Assembly (NCBI GenBank): GCA_017694955.1
Contig: JADIMC010000013.1
Span: 1 to 33,655 of the forward strand
Direction of reading: 5' to 3'
DNA from: Candidatus Limisoma faecipullorum
Lineage (GTDB): Bacteria > Bacteroidota > Bacteroidia > Bacteroidales > Muribaculaceae
DNA: 33,655 nt
This document shows positions 1 through 7,537 of the stretch, one piece after another. A program made the position numbers and the translations under genes. The notes beneath the pieces are model-generated. The model was not told where the DNA came from, did not search any database, and saw only the letters and a list, made by a program, of their open reading frames with translations. Numbering within the stretch: position 1 is the first letter of the stretch; each line of letters begins with the position of its first letter.

Positions 1-1
1 G

Positions 2-931
2 AAATACAGAGTGAAGGTTAAAATTACGATGTCGCTCAACGATGGGATAGTGCCTGCTGGCGAAATGGTGCGCGCATGGGGACCATTTCCGGTTGAGAAC
101 GGCAGGCAGACAAACATTCGTTTGTTGTCATCCTCGGATAAGGTGACTTATTCTCAAAACAGCTTGCATAATACTGTTTATATGGAAAAAACGGCGGCAG
201 ATGGCAAACCTACGGTTTTTGAATACGAATTGTCGTATGACATTTCATCGAAATATGTCTCTCCTGATTATATATTGAAGAATAAAAAGCCGTATGATGT
301 GCAGTCGGAGATTTACAAGAAATACACTTCCACGGAGTTGCCGCAATTTATAATTGATGATGAGATGAGGGCTTTGGCTCGGAACATTGTGGGCAACGAG
401 GCTGACCCGCTACGTCAGGCTTCGCTTGTATATGATTGGATTGACGCTTATTTCCCATGGGCTGGGGCGAGGGAGTACAGCACGATAGGCAATCTTGCTC
501 GCTATGTGCTCGACCGTGGATATGGTGATTGCGGACAGGTTTCGTCTCTTTATATAACCCTTCTACGTGCATTGGGCATACCGGCACGTTGGGAAAGTGG
601 GTGGATGCTTCATCCCGGAAAGGAAGGGATGCATGATTGGGCGGAAGTCTATTATGAAGGTATAGGATGGGTTCCTGTAGATATGTCGTTTGGTATCCTT
701 GAGGTGGCAAATGACAAGGCTGTACGCAATTTCTATAAGACAGGTATCGATATTTACCGTTTTGCTTCAAACAAGGGAGTGGGTGGAAAGTTATCGCCTG
801 AAAAGAAATTCGTGCGTAGTGAGACTGTTGATTTCCAATTAGGTGAAATGGAATATGATGATGGCAACTTGTTTTACTACCGTGACTGGACTCCTGATTT
901 TGAATTAATAAGTATAGAAGAAATAAAATAA
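2..931 (+). CDS. Transglutaminase-like cysteine peptidase family protein (5' partial)
   Basis: The reading frame is open to the left window edge, and the first in-frame GTG at 11 is not a credible start, so the N-terminus is missing. The visible part has a beta-rich N-terminal region and then a transglutaminase-core fold. Numbered from the GTG at 11, the triad is Cys174 (in YGDCGQ), His208 (in MHDWAEVY) and Asp224 (in PVDMSFG). This family in Bacteroidales is usually an exported protease-like enzyme; the exact substrate cannot be read from sequence. It lies 14 bp upstream of an NlpC/P60 peptidase and a dipeptide epimerase, which suggests a role in trimming murein-derived peptides. That link is inference from neighbourhood. 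Family assignment is secure, function is not. Confidence 0.85.
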   Translation, partial: KYRVKVKITMSLNDGIVPAGEMVRAWGPFPVENGRQTNIRLLSSSDKVTYSQNSLHNTVYMEKTAADGKPTVFEYELSYDISSKYVSPDYILKNKKPYDVQSEIYKKYTSTELPQFIIDDEMRALARNIVGNEADPLRQASLVYDWIDAYFPWAGAREYSTIGNLARYVLDRGYGDCGQVSSLYITLLRALGIPARWESGWMLHPGKEGMHDWAEVYYEGIGWVPVDMSFGILEVANDKAVRNFYKTGIDIYRFASNKGVGGKLSPEKKFVRSETVDFQLGEMEYDDGNLFYYRDWTPDFELISIEEIK

Positions 932-945
932 AACCTGACAAAATT

Positions 946-2106
946 ATGTTTGCAAAAAAAAGTATTATTGCGGTTCTTATGATGTCGCTCAGTATGCCTA
1001 TATACAGTCGTATTGTGGCTGATGATGTGATTAAGGATGTAAAGCTACAGTATGCGCCTGATACGAGGGTGACCGTATGGTCGGTTACTGCCGATAAGCA
1101 GGGTGACAATAGTGTGGTGCTTCGTGGAAAAACCGATAACCCGGACGCCAAGGACGCATTGTTGAGAGGTTTGAAAGCTGTTAGTGTTACATATAAGGAT
1201 TCCATAATTCTATTGCCAGATGCAACGGTGGAAAAACCGTGGGCTTTGGTTTCTATTTCCGTGGCTTGTTTGCGTGGTGAACCGAGAAGCGGGGCGGAAT
1301 TGGTATCGCAGGCTATAATGGGCACGCCTGTAAAAGTGTTGGAATGTGACGGTGGTATGTCGAGGGTGCAGACTCCCGATGGCTATATTTCATATGTGAC
1401 CGACAGTTCGCTGCAATTCTTGAGTGACAATGAATTTTCGGCTTGGAAAAAAGCGAGAAGGATGGTGGTGACAGCCAATCTGTCGATGGCTTATGAAAAT
1501 CCAGAAGAGAATATCGATGCTGCCGTTTCTGATTTGCTTTTGGGAAATATCGTGGAATATAAGGGTGAGAATGGCGGTTTCTTCTTCGTGTCGTTGCCTG
1601 ACGGAAGAACGGGATATGTAAAGAAAACGGATGTTAAGGACTTTTCCGAATGGGCTAAGCAGAATTTCGATATGCAGACTATAGAGAGAAGTGCGCGCCG
1701 TATGATGGGTACTCCGTATCTATGGGGCGGTATGTCTGCAAAAATGGCGGATTGCTCTGGCTTTGTGAGGACGGCATATTTCTCCAATGGCATAATCTTG
1801 CAGCGTGATGCTTCTCAGCAGGCTCTTACAGGCAAGAAAATCGATCCGAAAAAATGGAGGACGGAAGCAGAACCTGGCGATTTGATTTTCATAGGCACAA
1901 AGTCTGGAAAAGTCACTCACGTTGCAATGTATATCGGTAACAGTAAATATATACACAGTTCCGGGCGTGTGAAAATCAACAGTATGGATTCTTCTGCCGA
2001 TGATTATCTCGATTATGTTTTCCTTTCAATGTCGAGGATTAAAGGCGAGATTGGCACAAAAGGAATTGTAGCGGTAAGGGATCACGAATGGTATTTCAAT
2101 AAATAA
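946..2106 (+). CDS. NlpC/P60 family endopeptidase with SH3-like domains (YkfC-like)
   Basis: A 386-residue exported cysteine peptidase. Residues 1-20 form a signal peptide (two Lys followed by a hydrophobic run). Two SH3-like segments follow at about 100-155 and 172-228, then the NlpC/P60 catalytic domain from about 240: Cys270 in ADCSGFVR, His325 in THVAMYIG and His337 in YIHSSG. This layout matches the gamma-D-Glu-diamino acid endopeptidases of the YkfC type, which release L-Ala-D-Glu from murein peptides. The next gene, 20 bp downstream, encodes the epimerase that would act on that dipeptide, so the pair makes biochemical sense. Specificity is inferred from family and neighbours; a related murein endopeptidase activity is the main alternative. 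Confidence 0.9.
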   Translation: MFAKKSIIAVLMMSLSMPIYSRIVADDVIKDVKLQYAPDTRVTVWSVTADKQGDNSVVLRGKTDNPDAKDALLRGLKAVSVTYKDSIILLPDATVEKPWALVSISVACLRGEPRSGAELVSQAIMGTPVKVLECDGGMSRVQTPDGYISYVTDSSLQFLSDNEFSAWKKARRMVVTANLSMAYENPEENIDAAVSDLLLGNIVEYKGENGGFFFVSLPDGRTGYVKKTDVKDFSEWAKQNFDMQTIERSARRMMGTPYLWGGMSAKMADCSGFVRTAYFSNGIILQRDASQQALTGKKIDPKKWRTEAEPGDLIFIGTKSGKVTHVAMYIGNSKYIHSSGRVKINSMDSSADDYLDYVFLSMSRIKGEIGTKGIVAVRDHEWYFNK

Positions 2107-2126
2107 AAGGATATAAAATTTAAGAT

Positions 2127-3257
2127 ATGGATCGTCGTAAATTTTTAAAGGGGACGGCTCTTGGGCTGATTGCCGTTTCGAGTCCGATTTCATTATCGGC
2201 AGCTGGTGAGGTAACTAAAAAAGTGGCGCGCAGTGGGCGTCTTAATTTGTCGTATAAACCATATGAGTTGACTTTGCGCCATGCTTTCAATCTCGCAAAG
2301 AGCAGTCGTACCACCACGCCCGACGTATTGGTGCAGTTGGAGTATGACGGGATAATCGGATACGGAGAGGCTTCAATGCCTCCGTATTTGGGAGAATCCA
2401 TCAAGTCTGTATGTGAATTCTTGAGTAAGGTTGATTTATCGCAGTTCAAGGATCCGTTCCGTATGGAGGAGATTTTGTCTTATGTGGATAATATTGCACC
2501 TGACAATCGTGCAGCAAAAGCTTCAATCGATATTGCATTGCACGACTTGTTGGGAAAGATTATGGGACAACCGTGGTACAAGATTTGGGGTCTTTCTCCG
2601 GAAAAAGCTCCTTATACTTCCTTTACGATCGGCATTGATACGGCTGAAGTTGTTCGCAAGAAAGTGGATGAGGCTGCGCCATATAAGGTCATTAAAGTTA
2701 AAATGGGATTAGACAACGATAAGGAGCTTGTTGATATTATCCGTTCAAAGACTGACCGCCCGATTTGCGTTGATGCCAATCAGGGTTGGACCAGTAAGGA
2801 GCAGGCATTGGAAATGTGTGAGTGGCTTGCAGAGCGCAACTGCCTTTTTGTGGAGCAGCCATTCCCGAAAGAGATGATTGATGAGACAGCTTGGCTTCGT
2901 GAACGTAGTCCGCTTCCGTTGATTGCAGATGAGTTTTTGCAGAGATTGCCGGATGTGGCCCGTGCAAGAGAGGCTTATGATGGAATCAATATCAAGTTGA
3001 TGAAGAGCACGGGTATGCATGAGGCATATAAGATGGCTGTGCTTGCACGTGGGTTCGGTATGAAAGTGATGCTTGGATGTATGACCGAGACTTCGTGTGC
3101 CATAAGTGCTGCAGCTCAGTTGGCACCAATGGTTGATTGGGCTGATTTGGATGGAAACTTGTTGATATCGAATGACTGCTTCGACGGTATGAAGATTGTT
3201 GATGGCAAGGTTACGTTGTTTGACAAGCCTGGTATCGGTTGCACTCCGTTGAAATAG
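2127..3257 (+). CDS. L-Ala-D/L-Glu (dipeptide) epimerase, Tat-exported
   Basis: A 376-residue enolase-superfamily enzyme that interconverts L-Ala-D-Glu and L-Ala-L-Glu, allowing murein dipeptides to be used as ordinary peptides. Visible motifs: catalytic KxK at Lys190/Lys192 (KVKMG), metal ligands Asp216 (VDANQGW), Glu243 (VEQPF) and Asp268 (ADEF), the second catalytic lysine Lys290 (IKLMKS), and a DxD pair Asp340/Asp342 (DLDGN) of the kind that binds the dipeptide amino group in this subfamily. The N-terminus starts MDRRKFLKG followed by a hydrophobic stretch ending near SLSAAG, a twin-arginine signal, so the enzyme is probably periplasmic. It follows the NlpC/P60 gene by 20 bp and very likely shares its transcript. 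Confidence 0.9.
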   Translation: MDRRKFLKGTALGLIAVSSPISLSAAGEVTKKVARSGRLNLSYKPYELTLRHAFNLAKSSRTTTPDVLVQLEYDGIIGYGEASMPPYLGESIKSVCEFLSKVDLSQFKDPFRMEEILSYVDNIAPDNRAAKASIDIALHDLLGKIMGQPWYKIWGLSPEKAPYTSFTIGIDTAEVVRKKVDEAAPYKVIKVKMGLDNDKELVDIIRSKTDRPICVDANQGWTSKEQALEMCEWLAERNCLFVEQPFPKEMIDETAWLRERSPLPLIADEFLQRLPDVARAREAYDGINIKLMKSTGMHEAYKMAVLARGFGMKVMLGCMTETSCAISAAAQLAPMVDWADLDGNLLISNDCFDGMKIVDGKVTLFDKPGIGCTPLK

Positions 3258-3258
3258 C

Positions 3259-3289
3259 ATAGAACAATATGCTCTGTCAGGTGTTCTAT
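3259..3289 (+). terminator. Weak hairpin between epimerase and nitroreductase genes
   Basis: An 8-bp perfect inverted repeat (ATAGAACA at 3259-3266 with TGTTCTAT at 3282-3289) with a 15-nt loop, followed by TTTAAAA. It is A/T-rich and has no proper T-run, so it may be only a partial terminator or processing site. It sits in the 50-bp gap before the nitroreductase gene. Confidence 0.3.
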
Positions 3290-3307
3290 TTAAAACACTA
3301 AATAATT

Positions 3308-4057
3308 ATGAAGACAATAGAGCAAGTTTTATTGGAAAGAAGGAGCATACGCCGCTATGAAAGGGAGAGTATCCCGGAAGATACTCTTTCTTTCATTTAT
3401 GAGGCTATACGTAATACTCCGACAAGTTATAACGGTCAGCAGTTTTCTGTAATTGATATTGATGACCAGCTTTTGAAAGAGGAATTGTATGCATTAACCA
3501 ATCAGAAGCAGATAAAGACATGCAATCATTTTATGGTGTTCTGTGCCGATTTCCATAAAATATGGATTCTTGCTAAGGAAAAGGGCATTGATATTCCTGA
3601 ATTCCAGAATACGATGGATGGTGTGATTGTCGGTGTCATCGATGCTGCGCTGGCGATGGAAAATGCATTGGTGGCTGCTGTTTCGAAAGGTCTGGGCTGT
3701 TGTTGCATAGGTTATGCGCGGACTGCGGATCCATTTAAGATGGCTGAGTTGCTGAAATTGCCTGAAGGGGTGTTTGTCGTATGTGGTCTGGCCATCGGAG
3801 TGCCACGTGAGATGCCAGATTTAAAGCCGAAGCAGCCAGTCGGTTCGATTATTCATAGAAATGCTTATTCTGCAGATTCTCAACTTTTGGATTTGTTGAA
3901 AGGTTACGATGCGGAGATTACGGAATATAACCGTACACGTTCTGGAACAAAGACGGAAAATGACTGGTGCGGGCATATTCTTGATTATTACCGGGAGGCA
4001 TTGTCGTACCGTATTCTCGATTATCTGCGTTCTCAGGGTTTTGTCCCTTCCAGATAA
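3308..4057 (+). CDS. Nitroreductase family FMN-dependent NAD(P)H oxidoreductase
   Basis: A 249-residue NfsA/FRP-like flavoprotein, predicted cytosolic. The N-terminal RRSIRRY segment (FMN phosphate contact), PTSYNGQ at about residue 37-43 and the GLGCCCIGY plus CGLAIGVP segments in the second half are typical of the FMN-binding core. Length is normal for the NADPH-dependent branch. The C-terminal segment after about residue 190 is rich in charged and aromatic residues and resembles the dimer-wrapping tail of this branch. It lies 50 bp after the epimerase on the same strand with no obvious promoter of its own. The physiological substrate cannot be deduced; these enzymes reduce quinones, nitroaromatics or flavins. 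Confidence 0.88.
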   Translation: MKTIEQVLLERRSIRRYERESIPEDTLSFIYEAIRNTPTSYNGQQFSVIDIDDQLLKEELYALTNQKQIKTCNHFMVFCADFHKIWILAKEKGIDIPEFQNTMDGVIVGVIDAALAMENALVAAVSKGLGCCCIGYARTADPFKMAELLKLPEGVFVVCGLAIGVPREMPDLKPKQPVGSIIHRNAYSADSQLLDLLKGYDAEITEYNRTRSGTKTENDWCGHILDYYREALSYRILDYLRSQGFVPSR

Positions 4058-4073
4058 GATATGCAATAGAATT

Positions 4074-4112
4074 ATAGCCGCTGCTTGTTGCTTTTTTACA
4101 GGCAGCGGCTAT
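4074..4112. terminator. Hairpin terminator between convergent genes
   Basis: An 11-bp perfect stem (ATAGCCGCTGC at 4074-4084 with GCAGCGGCTAT at 4102-4112) with a 17-nt loop. It sits between the convergent nitroreductase (+) and DUF5723-like (-) genes and can serve both. T-richness follows on the + side (TTGTTGTTTAC). Confidence 0.75.
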
Positions 4113-4140
4113 TTGTTGTTTACTTTTTGGACAAGTTTGT

Positions 4141-5529
4141 TTATTTTTCTCTATGTTTGAATGTGAAACTGATACCCATTGTTATATTGGCTTTTGCGTG
4201 ATACAATGGTATGCCTTCTTTTGAATATCGGAATGGTATATAATCACTGCCGATATAAAAATTGAAGCCTTTAGGATTGAAATTCAGCAATACACCCATT
4301 GACTGTCCGATATTCGAGAAAGAGCCGTTGATGGTTGCATTGAACCATGACACAGGACGGAAATTGGCTGAAGCCATAAGTTCTGTCCATACAGTTGGCA
4401 GTCCAAATCTTGTGGAAGAAAGTAGGCCGAATGATATTTTGTCTGACAAGATTGAGTATTCTCCACCGATATTGAGAGTTGTTGTCAGGCTTCGTGTGCT
4501 TTTTGAGTCCTGATTGTTTTGAAAGCGCACAAGATTTTTTAAGTCTTCTTCCAGTTGGTCGGTTTCTTGGTCTAATTGTGATTCACCGGTGACTGGGTCG
4601 TCTTCAGCTCCGAAATGATGAAAGCCATCAAATATGAACGGGTCTGGGTTTGCTTTAGCTTCTGCTCCTTTCCAAGATATGAATCCGATGTCGGTCAACG
4701 CGGCTGACAGGGTAAGATTGTCAAGCAGCTTGTATGTCGCACCTAAGTCAAAACCTATACCCACACCGTCCATACCGAATGTACCGGTGTCGATGTTGTC
4801 AATTTCACCATTGTCCTTATAATTGATTTGTATTCCGGGAGTTGTGAATATACGCCCCTTTTCTTGAATTTGCCATTTGTCTTGAGACATTGAAATATTA
4901 AGCTCGTTGATTTCTGCGCTTGCATGCACGATTCCTGCAAGAAATTTGAATTTTGCTCCTACTGTGAGTCTTTCTGTAATTTTATGTGAATGGCCTATTG
5001 CAAGCTCAGCATAATTGTATGTGCTGATTGCAAGGTCTGGTATGTTATAGGTAGTAGCTTCTCCATTTATTTGTCCTACTTTCGCGAATTCGAACAATTC
5101 ATATGGCATATTCATATTCGTAATCGAGCGTGCGCTCAGGTCGAATGTGTTATAGCCACCCCATTTTGCAAATCCAAATGAAACAAGATTGTATTTGATG
5201 TTAGCTTCAATAATATTGTTTCTGTGTATGTTACCGAGAAATTCGTCATTGCTTACGCTTGAATGCAATCCGGTGACTAATTCATTTCCTCGTGGATACA
5301 GGAAGTTCGCCATTCCGACATTTGAGTTCAATCCGATTTGGATGCCGCTGAATAACGGGATAAGCGGAAGATTCACATAATTGTAGTTTGGTGTGAGTGC
5401 CGGATTAAGCTGGTGGCGCGTAGGCATGCTTTCCATAAAATAAGATGTGTGAGGGGCTTGTGCCACCGCACTGGTTGTAATTGCAAGTCCTGTGCAAATA
5501 TATGCCAGTTTTTTTATTATGTTGTTCAT
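4141..5529 (-). CDS. DUF5723-like outer membrane beta-barrel protein
   Basis: A 462-residue exported protein with a signal peptide (MNNIIKKLAYICTG..., likely cleavage after SAVAQA). The mature part is made of alternating hydrophobic/polar beta strands with many Gly and aromatic residues, and it ends in a strand ITMGISFTF before a short basic tail, as expected for an outer-membrane barrel. An early MPTRHQLNPAL segment and the overall plan fit the Bacteroidetes family DUF5723, an assignment made from memory of the family rather than a search. It begins 29 bp after the lipoprotein gene on the same strand, so the two are probably co-transcribed and may work together at the cell surface. Substrate and role are unknown. 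Confidence 0.75.
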   Translation of the reverse strand: MNNIIKKLAYICTGLAITTSAVAQAPHTSYFMESMPTRHQLNPALTPNYNYVNLPLIPLFSGIQIGLNSNVGMANFLYPRGNELVTGLHSSVSNDEFLGNIHRNNIIEANIKYNLVSFGFAKWGGYNTFDLSARSITNMNMPYELFEFAKVGQINGEATTYNIPDLAISTYNYAELAIGHSHKITERLTVGAKFKFLAGIVHASAEINELNISMSQDKWQIQEKGRIFTTPGIQINYKDNGEIDNIDTGTFGMDGVGIGFDLGATYKLLDNLTLSAALTDIGFISWKGAEAKANPDPFIFDGFHHFGAEDDPVTGESQLDQETDQLEEDLKNLVRFQNNQDSKSTRSLTTTLNIGGEYSILSDKISFGLLSSTRFGLPTVWTELMASANFRPVSWFNATINGSFSNIGQSMGVLLNFNPKGFNFYIGSDYIPFRYSKEGIPLYHAKANITMGISFTFKHREK

Positions 5530-5558
5530 TTTATTGTATGCGTTTGGTTAAATTTAAA

Positions 5559-7295
5559 TTATTCGTCAAGGTCGATTGCTATGCCTTGTGGCAATTTTGC
5601 TTTCATCTTGATTATTACGTATTGGCTCGGTTTCAGAATCGTATTGGCGGTCCTTGTGTCGCCATTGATTATGACTTCAACCCTGTCGAGGTCTTTCAAA
5701 GCGCCTTTTACTCTCTCTTTTAATAAGATTTCTTTTGATTGTACTGGCGTATTGTCGTTTCCTGGCTCAATTAGCAGGTCTTTGGTTATTTCCACTCTGT
5801 CTGACATGTCGTTGCCTGCATAATCATATGGTACGGCATTGAGTGTCAGATTGAGCGGGATAGTGTTAGTGACGTCAGCATATACTTCCATTTCTGTGAT
5901 TTTGTCAACAATGTCAGCAAGATCGTCTTGTATGCCGTCGAAAGAATCTGTATATTCAATTTTTGAATTTTCTCCGAAGTCGAAAGGCATTTCAATATCA
6001 TAGTCTGCACTTGTGCTGTATGCTACTCCTAATTGGGAGAAGTGCTCTTTACTCTCATCGATTGTTATTGTCGGTGTGAGGTGTACATAATTCGGTATTT
6101 GTCTGATAAGTTGGTTGAGTTCAGGTATTACCACAAGCTCATATCCTTCGGGTGCCTTCAGATTGGAGTTGTTTGTTATGTAATATTTCGAGATTTTCGA
6201 CACTCCGAAGTCTATTGCTTGCGGGATATGGATTCTTGCTGTCACTTCCGAATTGATTTTATTATCGTTTTTGTCAAATGCGGTGAAAAGCAAATCGACA
6301 TAATATGGTATTCCTGTCGGGTTTTCAATTTGCATAGTGGTGGCAACAGTATTTACATTGATGGAAGTGTTTTCATTGGTAAGCACATCCGGGATATTGT
6401 CCAACTCTATATTTTCAGCGTCGATTTCTATATCAGGAGCCAATACGCCGCGAATCCTGTCAATTTCAAAGTCAGGAATATTGAATTCTGTCGTTACAAT
6501 CATTGATGACATTTCTTGCCGTGTGGCGTTTTTTACGTCAGCAGATAAGTCTCCTTTGAATTCGATTTCGCGTGTGAATTTTATAGTGTGTGTCGTTTGA
6601 TCAACATCCGGTATCTCTGCTATGTCAACGATTGGAATTTCTATTTTGAGTAACCCGTTTTCGGGTATGTCACGGTTGATTGTCATAATATTTGTGGCAT
6701 AGTTCATTCCTTCTATCCCTTCTCCGAATACGATAAACTTAGGGAAATTTATAGTGAAGTTGTGAAGCCTCAGATTCTCAAACTTGGAAAGGGTGGTTGG
6801 GTCATTGAATGAGAATTCAATGGATAATTCTGCATTAAATGGCTCGAAGTACATATCGGTAATTTTTTTTGCGTTTACCGGTACATGTTCTTCTGTATCT
6901 ATGCTTGAAAAATATTTCAGTGGGTTGGTGAATGAAAAGTCTGATGGTTGGTCTGAACCGGGGACATTGTCAAAGACATCCTCAATCACAGGACGGGCAG
7001 ACATTCCGTCCACTATTATTTTCTCAACTTCAGGAACGTTTACAGTCAAAGTCCCTGATTTCACAATTTCATATGCACCATCGTCATTAATTGTTATCAC
7101 GTCGTCTAATTCTATTACACGTGATAGTTTCAATGTGTCGGTCTCTCCCAACGGAAGTCCGAGGCTTCCCCCTAAATTAAGCTCGGAAGAAATGTCTTTT
7201 GACAAATCGTATTCAGAATCGCAAGAAGAAAGAATGACTGCGGTTCCGAATAATCCACAAAACAGACATTTGGTAAACGAAAAAATAGCTCTCAT
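5559..7295 (-). CDS. Large uncharacterised lipoprotein, partner of DUF5723-like barrel
   Basis: A 578-residue predicted lipoprotein. The N-terminus ends in a lipobox LSSC with lipidated Cys25. The residues after it (DSEYD) are acidic, which resembles the Bacteroidetes signal for export of lipoproteins to the cell surface. No enzyme motif is visible. The sequence is dominated by beta-forming segments with recurring I/V-P-(D/E) turns (for example IPDVDQT, LDNIPDVL, IPEL), suggesting a series of immunoglobulin- or LEA-like beta domains. It is the first gene of a two-gene unit with the downstream barrel. I do not recognise a named family; a structural or adhesin role is only a guess. Confidence 0.75.
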   Translation of the reverse strand: MRAIFSFTKCLFCGLFGTAVILSSCDSEYDLSKDISSELNLGGSLGLPLGETDTLKLSRVIELDDVITINDDGAYEIVKSGTLTVNVPEVEKIIVDGMSARPVIEDVFDNVPGSDQPSDFSFTNPLKYFSSIDTEEHVPVNAKKITDMYFEPFNAELSIEFSFNDPTTLSKFENLRLHNFTINFPKFIVFGEGIEGMNYATNIMTINRDIPENGLLKIEIPIVDIAEIPDVDQTTHTIKFTREIEFKGDLSADVKNATRQEMSSMIVTTEFNIPDFEIDRIRGVLAPDIEIDAENIELDNIPDVLTNENTSINVNTVATTMQIENPTGIPYYVDLLFTAFDKNDNKINSEVTARIHIPQAIDFGVSKISKYYITNNSNLKAPEGYELVVIPELNQLIRQIPNYVHLTPTITIDESKEHFSQLGVAYSTSADYDIEMPFDFGENSKIEYTDSFDGIQDDLADIVDKITEMEVYADVTNTIPLNLTLNAVPYDYAGNDMSDRVEITKDLLIEPGNDNTPVQSKEILLKERVKGALKDLDRVEVIINGDTRTANTILKPSQYVIIKMKAKLPQGIAIDLDE

Positions 7296-7363
7296 AAAAT
7301 TATAAAAATGAAAAATAAAAAAATCTCTTAACTTTTATTCTTGTGTATTTGTATATGCTGATG

Positions 7364-7371
7364 CAAAGTTA
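7364..7371 (-). promoter_or_regulatory. Candidate -7 element for lipoprotein/barrel operon
   Basis: On the minus strand this reads TAACTTTG, an exact match to the Bacteroidetes -7 motif TAnnTTTG. It lies about 70 bp upstream of the lipoprotein start at 7295. No clear TTG was found 19-20 bp upstream, so the call rests on the -7 half only. Confidence 0.5.
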
Positions 7372-7457
7372 TGTTTTTTTGTTTATAAAATGATTGTGCG
7401 TGTGTAAAAATGTTTAACAGATAGAATCTGGATAAGAAATAAGTGTTTTCATAGATA

Positions 7458-7506
7458 AAGTCAGCGGCATAACAATAGCAGTTGTGCTATGATTATGCCG
7501 CTGGCT
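7458..7506 (-). terminator. Terminator hairpin after DPP5-like gene
   Basis: A long inverted repeat of about 22-23 bp with a GTTG/CAAC loop at 7481-7484 and only one or two imperfect pairs (core AGCGGCATAA / TTATGCCGCT). It lies 30 bp past the stop of the minus-strand peptidase gene at 7538, placing it at the end of the META-uvrB-ygiQ-DPP5 unit. The minus-strand tail (CTTTATCT) is only moderately T-rich, as is common in Bacteroidales. Confidence 0.8.
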
Positions 7507-7537
7507 TTTTGTTGAATGGGGTTATCCCATAGAGTGA

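Noticed and set aside
11..13. GTG as the start of the first gene
   Set aside because: The frame is open to the left edge and the protein begins mid-domain; the gene is truncated by the window.
348..1325. 325-codon open frame on the minus strand
   Set aside because: It lies opposite two clear enzymes, is rich in His/Pro/Ser/Cys as expected for an antisense shadow, and matches no family I know.
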